Part shown: positions 20,085 through 30,381 of the stretch, in pieces
Layout: each line of letters opens with the position of its first letter
How positions within the stretch are numbered: the first letter of the stretch is position 1
Origin: Lactobacillus xujianguonis
GTDB lineage: Bacteria; Bacillota; Bacilli; Lactobacillales; Lactobacillaceae
Direction of reading: 5' to 3'
DNA length: 64,000 nt
Assembly: GCF_004009905.1 (NCBI RefSeq)
Contig: NZ_ML136872.1
Coordinates: 1-64,000 of the forward strand
Translations under genes and position numbers: made by a program
The notes under the pieces: model-generated
What the model was told of the DNA's origin: nothing
Seen by the model: only the letters and a program-made list of their open reading frames with translations
Databases searched by the model: none

Positions 20085-20112
20085 AGTATATCATGTTTGC
20101 CGGCTTTTTCAA
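20085..20112 (-). promoter_or_regulatory. Promoter of the rimP-rbfA operon
   Basis: On the minus strand TTGAAA (20107-20112) and TATACT (20085-20090) with a 16-base spacer, placed directly after the polC stop codon. Confidence 0.65.
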
Positions 20113-20123
20113 AATTTTAGTCA

Positions 20124-23100
20124 CTAAAATAATGAAAGTTGATTTTGATCTGGCAAACCTTCTAAGACACCGTTATCTTCGAAGTAATTCATAATTGTTT
20201 GCGATACTTTACCACGCTTAGCTAAATCTTCTTTTGATAAGAATTTTTGCTCAGCACGAGCAGCCACGATCTGCTTAGCAGCGTTATCACCAAGACCTGG
20301 CACAACATTAAATGGTGCCAAAATTGTATGTTGATCCAAAATCTTAAAGTTAGTTGCTTCTGATTGATCAACATCAACCATCTTAATTTTAATACCACGT
20401 TCCAAGCATTCGTTAGCAATTTCCAGAACCGTTAACAAACTCTTGTCCTTAGCGGACGCATCATTACCTTTATCTTGAATTTCTTTCATGGCTGCTTTGA
20501 CAGTGTTTTTGCCGTGACTCATCGCTACCAAGTCGAACAAGTCAGCACGCACTGAGAAGTAAGCAGTGTAGTAGATTTCTGGATAATAAACTTTAAACCA
20601 AGCAATTCTCAAAGCCATCAAAATATAAGCTGTCGCATGGGCCTTCGGGAACATGTACTTGATTTTCAAACATGAAGGAATGTACCAGTCAGGAATATTT
20701 TTATTCTTTTTCAAAACTGCCATGTTTTCATCACTGATTCCGCGACCGTGACGAACTGATTCCATTGTTGAGAAGGCAATTTCAGGTTTAACGCCCCAGT
20801 GAATCAAGTCCATCATGATGTTGTCACGACAACCAATTACATCCTTCAACTTGCAAGTGCCGTTATTAACCAAGTCTTCGGCATTTCCTAACCACACGTC
20901 AGTCCCATGAGACAAACCAGAAATTTGCAGTAATTCAGAGAAAGTGGTTGGCTTTGTTTCTTCAAGCATCCCACGAACAAAACGGGTTCCGAATTCTGGT
21001 ACTCCCAAAGTCCCAGTCTGTGATTGAATTTGGTCAGGGGTTACACCTAAGATTTTTGGACTTGAAAACAGTGACATAACGCCAGGATCATCCGGCGGAA
21101 TCGTCAAAGGATCAACTCCAGATAAATCTTGCAACATTCTGATCATGGTTGGATCATCGTGTCCCAGAATATCAAACTTCAAAATGTTATCGTGAATTGA
21201 GTGGAAGTCAAAGTGAGTGGTTAACCAAGCCGCATTCACATCATCGGCTGGATATTGAACTGGTGTAAAGTCATAAATATCCATATCATTTGGCACCACA
21301 ACAATTCCGGCTGGGTGTTGACCAGTTGTCCGCTTAACTCCTGAAACACCAGCCGCTAAACGATCAAGCTCAGCATTTCTTAACTTCAAATCGCGTTCTT
21401 CGTCAAAGTGCTTGGCATACCCATAAGCAGTCTTATCGGCAACAGTGGCAATAGTTCCGGCCCGATAAGAATTATCAGGGCCAAACATAACCCGAATAAA
21501 GTTATGAGCCACTGGTTGATAGTCACCTGAGAAGTTCAAATCGATATCAGGAACCTTGTCTCCGTGGAAGCCCAAGAAAGTTGCAAACGGAATATCTTGA
21601 CCATCTTTAACTAGCGGCGTACCACATTCTGGACAATCTTTATCAGGCAAGTCAAATCCTGAACCATATTCACCGTTAGTAAAGAACTTAGAATATTTAC
21701 ACTTAGGACAACGGTAGTGTGGTGCCAACGGATTAACTTCTGTAATCCCAGACATAGTCGCAACTAAACTTGATCCCACGGATCCACGGGAACCTACCAA
21801 ATATCCATCTTTATTTGACTTGGCTACTAGTCGTTGTGAAATCAAGTAAATAACCGCATAACCATTAGAAATAATGGAATTAAGCTCCAAGTCAATTCGA
21901 TCCTTAACAATCTTAGGCAAAGGCTTGCCATAAAGCTCATAAGCCTTATTGTAGGTCAGATCTTTCATTTCTTGATCAGCGTTATCAATATGAGGTGGAT
22001 ACAGACCATCCTTAATTGGAGCAATTTCTTCAAGTGAATCAGCAATCTTGTTGGTATTATCAATGACAATTTCCTTGGCAGCATCCTCACCTAAAAAGCT
22101 AAAGGCATCCAACATTTCTTGAGTGCTGTAGAAATGCAAATCTGGTTGTGGCTTATTCCGGTTAGGATTACTCCGTTGAGCGGAAATTAAGATTGTCCGA
22201 TAAATTGCTTCGTGCGGATCAACATAGTGCGCATCACTGGTAGCCACAACCGGCTTACCTAGTTCTTTACCTAACTTATAAATATTAGTCAGAATTTCTT
22301 CTAGTTCATCTTCATCAGCAATCAAATGATCTTCAATTAACTGCGCGTACGTTGCTGGTGGTTGCACTTCAAGGAAATCATAGAATTTTGCCTTTTTGTG
22401 AGCTTCATCATAGCCTTTTTGCATCATGGCAATGAAGACATCCCCTTGCCAGCAGCCTGAACCATATAATAATCCTTTGTGAAGACGGCGTAAGTCAGAT
22501 TTTGGCGTCCGCGGAATGCGGTAAAAATCATCCGTGCTGGCAATCGAAACCAGTTTATACATATTCTTCAGCCCAGCTTGATTCTTAGCTAAGATCGTCA
22601 TATGCATTGGACGAGCACGTTTATAAACTTGCCCATACTTGGCATAATCATTTAACTTGCCCAAATTATCTTCATCGAAGCGATCTTTGAAAGCATCAAG
22701 TAACTTAAACATTAAGTAGCCCGTAGCTTCGGCATCCTGGTTGGCCCGGTGGTGATGTTCCAAAACAACGTCATACTTTTTGGCTAAGGAATCCAAAGTA
22801 TGACGGGTTTGTTCTGGGTGCAAGAGCCGTGATACTTCCAAGGTATCAACCACTGGCTGCTTAATCTCTTCAAGTCCACTGTGGCGCAAAGCTGCGTTAA
22901 CAAAACCGACGTCAAATTGAACGTTATGACCACACAAAGGATCATCGCCATAAAAGTCTTTGAACTGCTTAATCACGACATCTTCATCATCGGCAGCGCC
23001 AACCATTTCATCCGTAATAGAAGTTAAGTTGATTGTTTGATCACTCAATGGATGGTGTGGATTGATGAACTTGTCAAAGCGTTCAATTACTTCCCCATTT

Positions 23101-24425
23101 TTCATCTTAACGGCACCAATTTCAATAATCGTGTCATAAACTGATGATAAACCAGTCGTTTCAACGTCAAAGATAACGAATTCACGGTCTTCATACTTCA
23201 TATCCGCTGGATTAAGCACTAACAAAGCATGATCATCAATCATATTGGCTTCGACACCATATAAGATCTTCACGCCTTCATTTTTACCCGTGCTATAAGC
23301 CTCAGGGAAGGATTGCACATCACCGTGATCTGTAATGGCAATCGCAGTTTGACCAAATTTCTTAGCCGTTTTAATAAAATCAGTTGGTGTATTAGTAGCA
23401 TCCAATTGACTCATATTCGTATGCAGGTGCAATTCAACTCGTTTCTTGTCACCTTCATATTCTTCTTGCCGACCAACATGCTCAACCGTTTCAAAATTAT
23501 AAATGTTGAACACAACATCGTGTTCCCATTGATCATCTGCAGCAGAACCTTGCATCTTAGCCCAAGTACCTGGCTTAATAGCTGCAAGTTCAGCAATTTG
23601 ATCTTTTTGAGAGACAAACTTCTTGAACATGATTGAATCAGAGTAGTCAGTAATTTCACCGGTAAAGACAACTGAGCCAGACTTTAATTCACGTGATTCA
23701 ATGTTAAAAATGTTACCTTCGATAACAACGTTTCTTGTACCATCTTCAACATCATTAATCTGAGTAATTTCAGCATCTTCGGCAATTTTATTGTTGCCAT
23801 AACTCCGTCTTTTAGTTGGATACTGCTTTGGTTGGGGCTTATCAGGGATTGCTTCGTAAGCCTGCTGCATATTCTTCTCATGTTCTTCTTGAAGCTGTTG
23901 CAGACTCAGCAAATTACTTTCTGAGCTGGCTTCATCGACTTCCGTCATGAATTTCAAATTGAAGAAACCATATTTACGCATTTCTTCAGCCAGATCATCC
24001 AATGCCTGTTGCTCAATCATATTGTCAATGACTGCATTATCAACCGGAATGATCCAGCGACCGTTCTTCTTTTCAGGTTTTTGACCTGCTAAAAATTCTC
24101 GGGCTACTGGTTGCAAAACTTGTGAATTCTGCACTACGTAGTGCCAGTAGTCATTTAAATACTGGTCAGAACCGTCAGCTGTACTAACCAACAAATTCGC
24201 ATTTACAAAATCATGAAAACTTTCATGAATTGCCTTATTAAGGGCATTATACGTGTCAAACTTTAAAGGCGTATCAAAAAGAACGTGGATATCCCACTTA
24301 TGTTCTTTAGCGTATACATCCACGTTCTCAATTTTCCCTTTTTGTAAGAGATCATTATCTTCAAACTTATCAGGGAACTTGATTTGCTTTAAAAGTTTTA
24401 AGAATAACTCGTTTTTATCAGTCAC
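20124..24425 (-). CDS. polC: DNA polymerase III PolC-type alpha subunit
   Basis: Main replicative polymerase of low-GC Gram-positives with built-in 3'-5' proofreading. 1433 residues: N-terminal domain, OB fold (about 230-320), PHP domain with HLHTNMS (333-339) and ITDHGD, the exonuclease inserted into it (DVETTG at 420-425, HNVQFDVGF), zinc-binding CPKC...CPEC, the catalytic core with PDIDLNFSGDYQ and the C-terminal helix-hairpin-helix part. It follows proS by five bases and ends the pyrH-polC gene string. Confidence 0.97.
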   Translation of the reverse strand: MTDKNELFLKLLKQIKFPDKFEDNDLLQKGKIENVDVYAKEHKWDIHVLFDTPLKFDTYNALNKAIHESFHDFVNANLLVSTADGSDQYLNDYWHYVVQNSQVLQPVAREFLAGQKPEKKNGRWIIPVDNAVIDNMIEQQALDDLAEEMRKYGFFNLKFMTEVDEASSESNLLSLQQLQEEHEKNMQQAYEAIPDKPQPKQYPTKRRSYGNNKIAEDAEITQINDVEDGTRNVVIEGNIFNIESRELKSGSVVFTGEITDYSDSIMFKKFVSQKDQIAELAAIKPGTWAKMQGSAADDQWEHDVVFNIYNFETVEHVGRQEEYEGDKKRVELHLHTNMSQLDATNTPTDFIKTAKKFGQTAIAITDHGDVQSFPEAYSTGKNEGVKILYGVEANMIDDHALLVLNPADMKYEDREFVIFDVETTGLSSVYDTIIEIGAVKMKNGEVIERFDKFINPHHPLSDQTINLTSITDEMVGAADDEDVVIKQFKDFYGDDPLCGHNVQFDVGFVNAALRHSGLEEIKQPVVDTLEVSRLLHPEQTRHTLDSLAKKYDVVLEHHHRANQDAEATGYLMFKLLDAFKDRFDEDNLGKLNDYAKYGQVYKRARPMHMTILAKNQAGLKNMYKLVSIASTDDFYRIPRTPKSDLRRLHKGLLYGSGCWQGDVFIAMMQKGYDEAHKKAKFYDFLEVQPPATYAQLIEDHLIADEDELEEILTNIYKLGKELGKPVVATSDAHYVDPHEAIYRTILISAQRSNPNRNKPQPDLHFYSTQEMLDAFSFLGEDAAKEIVIDNTNKIADSLEEIAPIKDGLYPPHIDNADQEMKDLTYNKAYELYGKPLPKIVKDRIDLELNSIISNGYAVIYLISQRLVAKSNKDGYLVGSRGSVGSSLVATMSGITEVNPLAPHYRCPKCKYSKFFTNGEYGSGFDLPDKDCPECGTPLVKDGQDIPFATFLGFHGDKVPDIDLNFSGDYQPVAHNFIRVMFGPDNSYRAGTIATVADKTAYGYAKHFDEERDLKLRNAELDRLAAGVSGVKRTTGQHPAGIVVVPNDMDIYDFTPVQYPADDVNAAWLTTHFDFHSIHDNILKFDILGHDDPTMIRMLQDLSGVDPLTIPPDDPGVMSLFSSPKILGVTPDQIQSQTGTLGVPEFGTRFVRGMLEETKPTTFSELLQISGLSHGTDVWLGNAEDLVNNGTCKLKDVIGCRDNIMMDLIHWGVKPEIAFSTMESVRHGRGISDENMAVLKKNKNIPDWYIPSCLKIKYMFPKAHATAYILMALRIAWFKVYYPEIYYTAYFSVRADLFDLVAMSHGKNTVKAAMKEIQDKGNDASAKDKSLLTVLEIANECLERGIKIKMVDVDQSEATNFKILDQHTILAPFNVVPGLGDNAAKQIVAARAEQKFLSKEDLAKRGKVSQTIMNYFEDNGVLEGLPDQNQLSLF

Positions 24426-24430
24426 AAAAA

Positions 24431-26128
24431 TTATCCTAACTCTTTATTTACAAATTCATCTAACTTGTCAACTGAAATTTCAGTTGCTTTTTCGTCTGTT
24501 GGGCGCTTAACTTCAACAATCCCATCAGCTGCTTTACGTCCAATAGTAATTCTAATTGGAGCACCAACTAAATCGGCATCGTTGAACTTAACACCTGGAC
24601 GTTCTTTACGATCGTCATATAAAACATCATACTTAGCTGACAAATCTTTTTCAAGTTTTTCAGCTAAAGCAGTTTGTTCATCATTATTTATCTTCATTTG
24701 AATAATGTGAATTGCAAACGGAGCAATTTCCTTTGGCCAAGCAACACCATGTTCAGTTAAGTGTTGTTCTACTGCAGCTGAAAGCATTCTAGTAACACCG
24801 ATTCCGTATGAACCCATGATAACTGGTTGAGCTTTACCATTTTGATCTAAGAAATCAGCACCCATCGTAGTTGTGTAGTATGTACCAAGCTTGAAAATGT
24901 GACCAACTTCGATTGAAGTAGTGAATTTAAGTGGTAAATGATCAACTGGATCTGGTTCGCCTTCATTGGCAGTTCTAAGATCAGCAAATTCATCAACCTT
25001 AAAGTCACGATCCAAGTTAGCATTTTGGAATTGATAATCAGTTTCATTTGCGCCAACAACCACGTTGTAAAGATTCTTCACAGTTTCATCAGCAACAATC
25101 TTATCAGCCCAATCAGCCTTAACTGGACCAACACCACCCTTTTCACTGCCAGTGATTTCTTTTAATTCTTCTGCAGTTGCTTCGCGAACTTCATCAGCAT
25201 CAAGCACATGACCAAGTTTAACTTCGTTAATTTGCTTATCACCACGAATTAAAACTAAAACTTTTTGATCATCAGCAATGTAAAGAATACTCTTCACAAT
25301 TCTAGTAGTTGGAACATTTAAGAACTTAGCTAATTTTTCAATAGTGTCACAATCTGGAGTGGCAACTTTAGTTAATTCCTTAGCATCTTCTGGTTCTTGC
25401 TTAAAGGTATCGATACTTTTTGCCATTTCAAGGTTAGCTGCATAAGTACCCTTTTCGTTAGTAGCAATGGTATCTTCACCGATTGCAGCCGGAGCTTGGA
25501 ATTCAGTTGAATTCTTACCTCCCATTGTCCCTGAGTCAGCAATAACTGGGTGAACGGTAACACCGGCACGCTTAAAAATGCGCTTATAAGCATTCTTTTG
25601 ATCATCAAATTGCTTGTCTAATTGATCACGGGTTGCGGCAAAGCTGTAGCCATCAAGCATCACAAATTCACGACCACGAAGAAGACCAAACCGAGGACGG
25701 TTTTCATCACGGAACTTAGTTTGAATTTGGTACAAAGCAAGGGGCATTTGCTTATAACTCTTCAAATTCTTGGCAATAATTTCAGTAAAAGTTTCTTCGT
25801 GAGTAGGTCCAAGCAAACTTTCACGACCGTGACGGTCCTTTAACTTGAACATTTCAGCACCGTACTTCTTATAACGGCCTGATTCTTGCCATAAAGTAGC
25901 TGGCAGTAAGTGAGGCATAATCATTTCTGGAACGTTAATCCGATCCATTTCTTGTTCAATAATGTTTTCTGCCTTACGTAAGACGCGATAGCCAAGTGGT
26001 AAGTAGGCATAAACACCAGCAGTAACCTGGCGAATATAACCACCACGAATCATTAGCTTGTGACTTTCAGCTACAGCATCAGCAGGAGCTTCCTTCAATG
26101 TTGGCATGAAGAATTTTGATTGACGCAT
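24431..26128 (-). CDS. proS: Prolyl-tRNA synthetase
   Basis: Charges tRNA-Pro; bacterial-type class II synthetase. From the ATG at 26128 it has 565 residues; the frame runs four codons further to a TTG, but these codons are the GGAGGAAAG ribosome binding site. Motif 2 region FRDENRPRFGLLRGREF, the editing (INS) domain between about residues 230 and 400, motif 3 GSYGIGVTR and the anticodon-binding C-terminal domain are visible. Located between rseP and polC as in B. subtilis. Confidence 0.97.
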   Translation of the reverse strand: MRQSKFFMPTLKEAPADAVAESHKLMIRGGYIRQVTAGVYAYLPLGYRVLRKAENIIEQEMDRINVPEMIMPHLLPATLWQESGRYKKYGAEMFKLKDRHGRESLLGPTHEETFTEIIAKNLKSYKQMPLALYQIQTKFRDENRPRFGLLRGREFVMLDGYSFAATRDQLDKQFDDQKNAYKRIFKRAGVTVHPVIADSGTMGGKNSTEFQAPAAIGEDTIATNEKGTYAANLEMAKSIDTFKQEPEDAKELTKVATPDCDTIEKLAKFLNVPTTRIVKSILYIADDQKVLVLIRGDKQINEVKLGHVLDADEVREATAEELKEITGSEKGGVGPVKADWADKIVADETVKNLYNVVVGANETDYQFQNANLDRDFKVDEFADLRTANEGEPDPVDHLPLKFTTSIEVGHIFKLGTYYTTTMGADFLDQNGKAQPVIMGSYGIGVTRMLSAAVEQHLTEHGVAWPKEIAPFAIHIIQMKINNDEQTALAEKLEKDLSAKYDVLYDDRKERPGVKFNDADLVGAPIRITIGRKAADGIVEVKRPTDEKATEISVDKLDEFVNKELG

Positions 26129-26143
26129 TCTTTCCTCCAAAAA

Positions 26144-27400
26144 CTATTTAATAAAGTAACGATAAATATCATTACCAGTAACTGCAATAATTAATAATAG
26201 TAACAATCCAAAGCCAATTAGCTCAACAATTGCTTCATGATCTTCAGAAATTGGCTTACCGCGAACCAATTCAATTAAATTAAGTAAAAGTTTTCCTCCA
26301 TCAAGTCCAGGAATCGGAATTAAGTTAACAATCCCTAAGTTAATAGAAATCATTCCCAAGAAGGCTAACAGATAACTGAAGCCCATCTGTGAGACTTGAG
26401 AAGTTTGCGAATAAATTCCCACTGGACCAGATAATTTATTCAAACTAAAGTGACTAAATAAATTACCAACTGCTTGGAAAATTAAGCCAGTGGTTGAAAC
26501 AGCAGTATTCCAACCCCGCTTTAACTTAACCCCAGCATTTTCATCGCTCTTTGCTTGAATTCCAATTTGGTAAACCTTTTGCTTTTGAATAACTTTAACT
26601 TTCGGTTTAACGATAACGTCTTTAATCTTACCACTTCTTTGGACTTTCATCGTAAGATCTTTACCCTTACTTTGATCAATGGCAAGTGAGATATCTTGGA
26701 AGCTAGTCATTTTGTGATTATTAATCGCCAAGATCTTGTCTCCTGGCACAATTTGGGCTTGTTTAGCTGGAGAAGCTGGCGTTACTTTGGCAACAGTAGT
26801 TGTTGCTGGACCAGGTACAGTAAAGGTCCAAATTAAAAAGACGACAAAGCCTAAGACAATATTCATAAACGGACCAGCAAAGTTAGTTGCTAACTTCTGC
26901 CAAACCTTGGCTTGTTGAAATTGCGTATCACGCGGTGCAATAATCAACTCTGTTTTATTTTTATCGATAATTGTAGCATCGTGGTTGACATGGTAAGTAA
27001 CTGGCTTGTCCTCTTCCCCATTTTCATAACCACTGATGGTTAAATCGTCAACTAAATCTGCTTTAGTGACTTGAATCGGAATCCCTTCAATTGGCATGTC
27101 AGATTCAGAGGCATCAATTCTAACCACTTCATCTTGATCATTTAATTGAACAATCACTGTCATTCCTGGGTCAAGTTTACTTTCATCATCAGCTCCGGCT
27201 AAACGGACATAACCACCCAGCGGAAGCCAACGAATAGTATAAGTTGTGGGATTTCTTCTAATTTGAAAGAGCTTAGGACCCATTCCAATTGAGAACTCTC
27301 TAACTAAAATACCAGACTTCTTAGCAACGATAAAATGCCCGAATTCATGAACGAATACGAGCAAACCGAATACTACTAAAAAGATTAATATACCCTTCAA
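26144..27400 (-). CDS. rseP: Site-2 intramembrane metalloprotease RseP/Eep
   Basis: Zinc protease that cleaves membrane-embedded substrates such as anti-sigma factors, signal-peptide remnants and, in enterococci, pheromone precursors. 418 residues: HEFGH at 18-22 in the first membrane segment, a PDZ domain (about 200-285, with PGDKILAINN), and LDGG in the third segment providing the third metal ligand. Four membrane segments. Second-to-last in the cdsA-rseP-proS-polC string. It could process the leader peptide of an Rgg-type pheromone, but that is inference. Confidence 0.95.
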   Translation of the reverse strand: MKGILIFLVVFGLLVFVHEFGHFIVAKKSGILVREFSIGMGPKLFQIRRNPTTYTIRWLPLGGYVRLAGADDESKLDPGMTVIVQLNDQDEVVRIDASESDMPIEGIPIQVTKADLVDDLTISGYENGEEDKPVTYHVNHDATIIDKNKTELIIAPRDTQFQQAKVWQKLATNFAGPFMNIVLGFVVFLIWTFTVPGPATTTVAKVTPASPAKQAQIVPGDKILAINNHKMTSFQDISLAIDQSKGKDLTMKVQRSGKIKDVIVKPKVKVIQKQKVYQIGIQAKSDENAGVKLKRGWNTAVSTTGLIFQAVGNLFSHFSLNKLSGPVGIYSQTSQVSQMGFSYLLAFLGMISINLGIVNLIPIPGLDGGKLLLNLIELVRGKPISEDHEAIVELIGFGLLLLLIIAVTGNDIYRYFIK

Positions 27401-27409
27401 TATTATCTC

Positions 27410-28207
27410 CTAGTGTACAATTCCTAAGACAAATGCCATGATTGGTAAAACAAAAAGCATACTATCAAATCTGTCTAGGATACCACCGTGACCTGGTAAA
27501 ATTTTACCAGAATCCTTTACACCGTAGAATCGCTTATAAGCTGATTCCACTAAATCGCCCATTTGACCAACAATTGAAAGGAAGAAGGCCAAAACAATCA
27601 TCATTACTTGTGGTTGCTTCATTGGCACTAAGGCCACATAAATAGCCGTGAAAATTAAAGCACAGATGACTGCACCAATTGAACCTTCCCAAGTCTTGTT
27701 AGGGCTGATTACTGGCCATAACTTATGACGACCTAACTTACGTCCGATCATGTAGGCACCAATATCGGTTGACCAAACTACGACAAAGACGTAGCACAGA
27801 AGTGCTAAACCATTACTGTCACTTCTGATAGCTGCCATGTAGTGGAAGCCAGTACCAATATAAAGTGAAGCTAAGGTATAAACACCAACGTCATCAAAGG
27901 TTGTCTTATTCTTTGATAACACAGTCCAGGTCAACATCAACATAATTAAGGCAAAGTAAGTGCCGAACTTAGTCCAATGCCAAGGCACATTATTAAAGGC
28001 AGCATCAGGTACTGTCCAAGTCAAGGTTGCCAGTAAAGCAAGGACAAAGTCTACAGACACTAAAATTTGTTTCTTCATTAAGAAGATTTCAGCGATTCCA
28101 ACAGCTGCAAAAGCAACTGTTAACCAATCCATCCAAAGTCCGCCTGCAAGGACAATCGGAATAAATAAGATTAAGGCAATAACTGCCGTGATTACTCTTT
28201 GTTTCAT
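27410..28207 (-). CDS. cdsA: Phosphatidate cytidylyltransferase
   Basis: Forms CDP-diacylglycerol from phosphatidic acid and CTP, the branch point of phospholipid synthesis. 265 residues, about seven membrane segments. The family signature SxxKRxxxxKDxGxxxPGHGGxxDRxDS is complete near the C-terminus. It follows uppS by 12 bases. Confidence 0.96.
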   Translation of the reverse strand: MKQRVITAVIALILFIPIVLAGGLWMDWLTVAFAAVGIAEIFLMKKQILVSVDFVLALLATLTWTVPDAAFNNVPWHWTKFGTYFALIMLMLTWTVLSKNKTTFDDVGVYTLASLYIGTGFHYMAAIRSDSNGLALLCYVFVVVWSTDIGAYMIGRKLGRHKLWPVISPNKTWEGSIGAVICALIFTAIYVALVPMKQPQVMMIVLAFFLSIVGQMGDLVESAYKRFYGVKDSGKILPGHGGILDRFDSMLFVLPIMAFVLGIVH

Positions 28208-28219
28208 ATTTCAATCAAT

Positions 28220-28954
28220 CTAACTATCTGATTCATCAACTTTACCAAATCGACGATTGCGTTTTTGGTAATTTTCTACAAATTCTTTTAAATCATTTTC
28301 AGTAAAATCAGGCCAGGCTTTTTTACTAAAGGCAAGTTCTGAATAAGCGATTTGCCATAGTAAGAAATTAGAAATTCTCTGTTCTCCTGAGGTTCTAATT
28401 AAAAGATCTGGATCCTGATAAGGGCCAAGTTTAGCAGTCATTAAATGTTGTGACAATAACTTCTCGTCAATTTGATCACTGCTTAAACTGCCACTTTCAA
28501 TCATGCCGCCTAATTCACGGACAGCAGAAACAATTTCACGCCGTGAACCATAATTAAAGGCAAAATTAAGGACTAAGCCAGTATTATTGGCAGTTTCAGC
28601 CATAGCTCGTTGAACGACGTCGTAGGTCTTGGCTGGTAATTCATCCAAGTAACCCATGATATTAACTTTAACGTTATTTTCCATTAAAGTTGGCATGAAA
28701 TGATCAAAAAAGCGAACTGGTAAATTCATTAAATAAGCTACTTCTTCTTTTGGTCGAGCCCAGTTTTCAGTAGAAAAAGCATATAAAGTTAAAACCTTAA
28801 TTCCTAATTTATCAGCAGCTAAGGTTATTCTTTCAACGTTTTCCATACCTTCACGATGACCAAAAACACGTGGCTTATGTTGCTTACGTGCCCAACGACC
28901 ATTACCATCCATGATAATGGCTAGATGATTTAATTCATTCTTCTTTTTCACCAT
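28220..28954 (-). CDS. uppS: Undecaprenyl pyrophosphate synthase (isoprenyl transferase)
   Basis: Extends farnesyl-PP with eight cis isoprene units, giving the lipid carrier for peptidoglycan and wall polymers. 244 residues with [10 protein letters not shown] at the N-terminus (catalytic Asp), [19 protein letters not shown] and the C-terminal [19 protein letters not shown] motif. Two bases separate it from frr. Confidence 0.97.
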   Translation of the reverse strand: MVKKKNELNHLAIIMDGNGRWARKQHKPRVFGHREGMENVERITLAADKLGIKVLTLYAFSTENWARPKEEVAYLMNLPVRFFDHFMPTLMENNVKVNIMGYLDELPAKTYDVVQRAMAETANNTGLVLNFAFNYGSRREIVSAVRELGGMIESGSLSSDQIDEKLLSQHLMTAKLGPYQDPDLLIRTSGEQRISNFLLWQIAYSELAFSKKAWPDFTENDLKEFVENYQKRNRRFGKVDESDS

Positions 28955-28956
28955 TA

Positions 28957-29514
28957 TTAAGCTTGAGTAATTTCCTTACGCTTAGCTTCAGCAAGTTCAT
29001 CAATCTTCTTGGTAGCATCGTCAGTTACCTTTTGCACTTGCTTTTCTAAGTTACGTTGTTCATCCTCAGTAATTTCATCGTCTTTTTCTTGACGCTTAAG
29101 GGCGTTCATCGCGTCACGACGAACATTTCTAACAGCAATCTTAGCTTCTTCAGCTTCCTTACCAACTTGCTTGGCGATTTCTTCTCTTCTTTCACCAGTA
29201 AGTTGAGGGATTACTAGACGAATTACTTTACCATCGTTAGCTGGAGTCAAGCCCAAATTAGAGGCAAGTAAAGCATGTTCAATATCATCCAAACTGTTTA
29301 CATCGTATGGTGTAATCAAAAGAACTCTTGGTTCAGGAATAGTTACACTAGACATTTGAGTCAAAGGAGTTGGTGCACCGTAGTAGTCTACTTTGACGCC
29401 TTCCAATAAACCAGCGTTAGCAACACCAGCACGGATGGAAGCTAAATTCTTTTGGAAAACCTTGATTGATTTTTCCATGTTTTCTTTGGCTTTATTAATT
29501 GTTTCATTATTCAT
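28957..29514 (-). CDS. frr: Ribosome recycling factor
   Basis: Splits post-termination ribosomes together with EF-G. From the ATG at 29514 it has 185 residues, the normal length; AGGTGG precedes it. The start overlaps the last eight bases of pyrH, so the two are translationally coupled. Conserved elements: [46 protein letters not shown] and the coiled-coil C-terminal helix. Confidence 0.97.
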   Translation of the reverse strand: MNNETINKAKENMEKSIKVFQKNLASIRAGVANAGLLEGVKVDYYGAPTPLTQMSSVTIPEPRVLLITPYDVNSLDDIEHALLASNLGLTPANDGKVIRLVIPQLTGERREEIAKQVGKEAEEAKIAVRNVRRDAMNALKRQEKDDEITEDEQRNLEKQVQKVTDDATKKIDELAEAKRKEITQA

Positions 29515-30241
29515 TTTTCTTACCACCTTCAATTACAGTACCAATGTTTTCACCTAAAACAACCTTCTTGATGTTGCCTGGAGTATTAACATTGAAAACA
29601 ACCAATGGGATATCAGTATCCATTGACAAGGAACTTGCTGTACGGTCCATCACCTTCAGGTTCTTGGCAATTACATCAAGTTGAGTTAATTCTGAATACT
29701 TAGTTGCTGATGGATCAAGTTTTGGATCAGCTGAGTAAACACCATCAACACCGTTCTTAGCCATTAAAATGACATCGGCGCCAATTTCGGCAGCACGTAA
29801 AGCAGCAGTCGTATCAGTTGAGAAGTATGGGTTACCAGTACCACCACCGAAGATTACTACACGGCCTTTTTCAAGGTGACGAATAGCCTTTCTCCGGATA
29901 TATGGTTCTGCTACTTGACGCATTTCAATTGAAGTTTGCAATCTAGTTGGCACACCAACGTGTTCCAAACCATCTTGCAAAGCCAAACCGTTCATGATCG
30001 TAGCGAGCATTCCCATATAGTCAGCTTGAGCACGTTCCATGCCCAACTTAGCTCCGGTTTCACCGCGCCACATGTTACCGCCACCACAGACGATCCCAAT
30101 TTGAACGCCTAAATCATGCACAGACTTAATTTCTTTTGCTAAGTGTGCAATAACTGTTGGGTTTATGCCTTGGCCTTCATCACCGGCTAAAGCTTCACCA
30201 GAAATTTTCAAAATGATGCGTTTATATTTAACTTGACTCAT
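29507..30241 (-). CDS. pyrH: UMP kinase
   Basis: Phosphorylates UMP to UDP; amino-acid-kinase fold, hexameric, allosterically controlled by GTP/UTP. 244 residues: [14 protein letters not shown] at the N-terminus, [30 protein letters not shown] and MDRTASSL. It follows a terminator and a probable promoter, so the pyrH-frr-uppS-cdsA-rseP-proS-polC string can be transcribed separately from rpsB-tsf. Confidence 0.97.
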   Translation of the reverse strand: MSQVKYKRIILKISGEALAGDEGQGINPTVIAHLAKEIKSVHDLGVQIGIVCGGGNMWRGETGAKLGMERAQADYMGMLATIMNGLALQDGLEHVGVPTRLQTSIEMRQVAEPYIRRKAIRHLEKGRVVIFGGGTGNPYFSTDTTAALRAAEIGADVILMAKNGVDGVYSADPKLDPSATKYSELTQLDVIAKNLKVMDRTASSLSMDTDIPLVVFNVNTPGNIKKVVLGENIGTVIEGGKKNE

Positions 30242-30269
30242 TAGTGAACCTCCTATAATAGCTTTAATT

Positions 30270-30275
30270 ATTCTA
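30270..30275 (-). promoter_or_regulatory. Possible extended -10 promoter of pyrH
   Basis: On the minus strand TGG-TAGAAT forms an extended -10; no good -35 box is visible. It lies 29 bases upstream of the pyrH ATG, after the tsf terminator. Confidence 0.4.
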
Positions 30276-30340
30276 CCATATAAACTTACATAATGTAGAG
30301 TCTCACAGGGTTACAAATTATATTTTTAGAAAAAATTAGG

Positions 30341-30366
30341 TAAAAAAATAGAGGACTTACGTCCTC
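30341..30366 (-). terminator. Terminator after tsf
   Basis: GAGGAC (30351-30356) pairs with GTCCTC (30361-30366) around TTAC; on the minus strand seven Ts follow within two bases. It lies 16 bases after the tsf stop. Confidence 0.75.
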
Positions 30367-30381
30367 CATTTTTAATAATCA

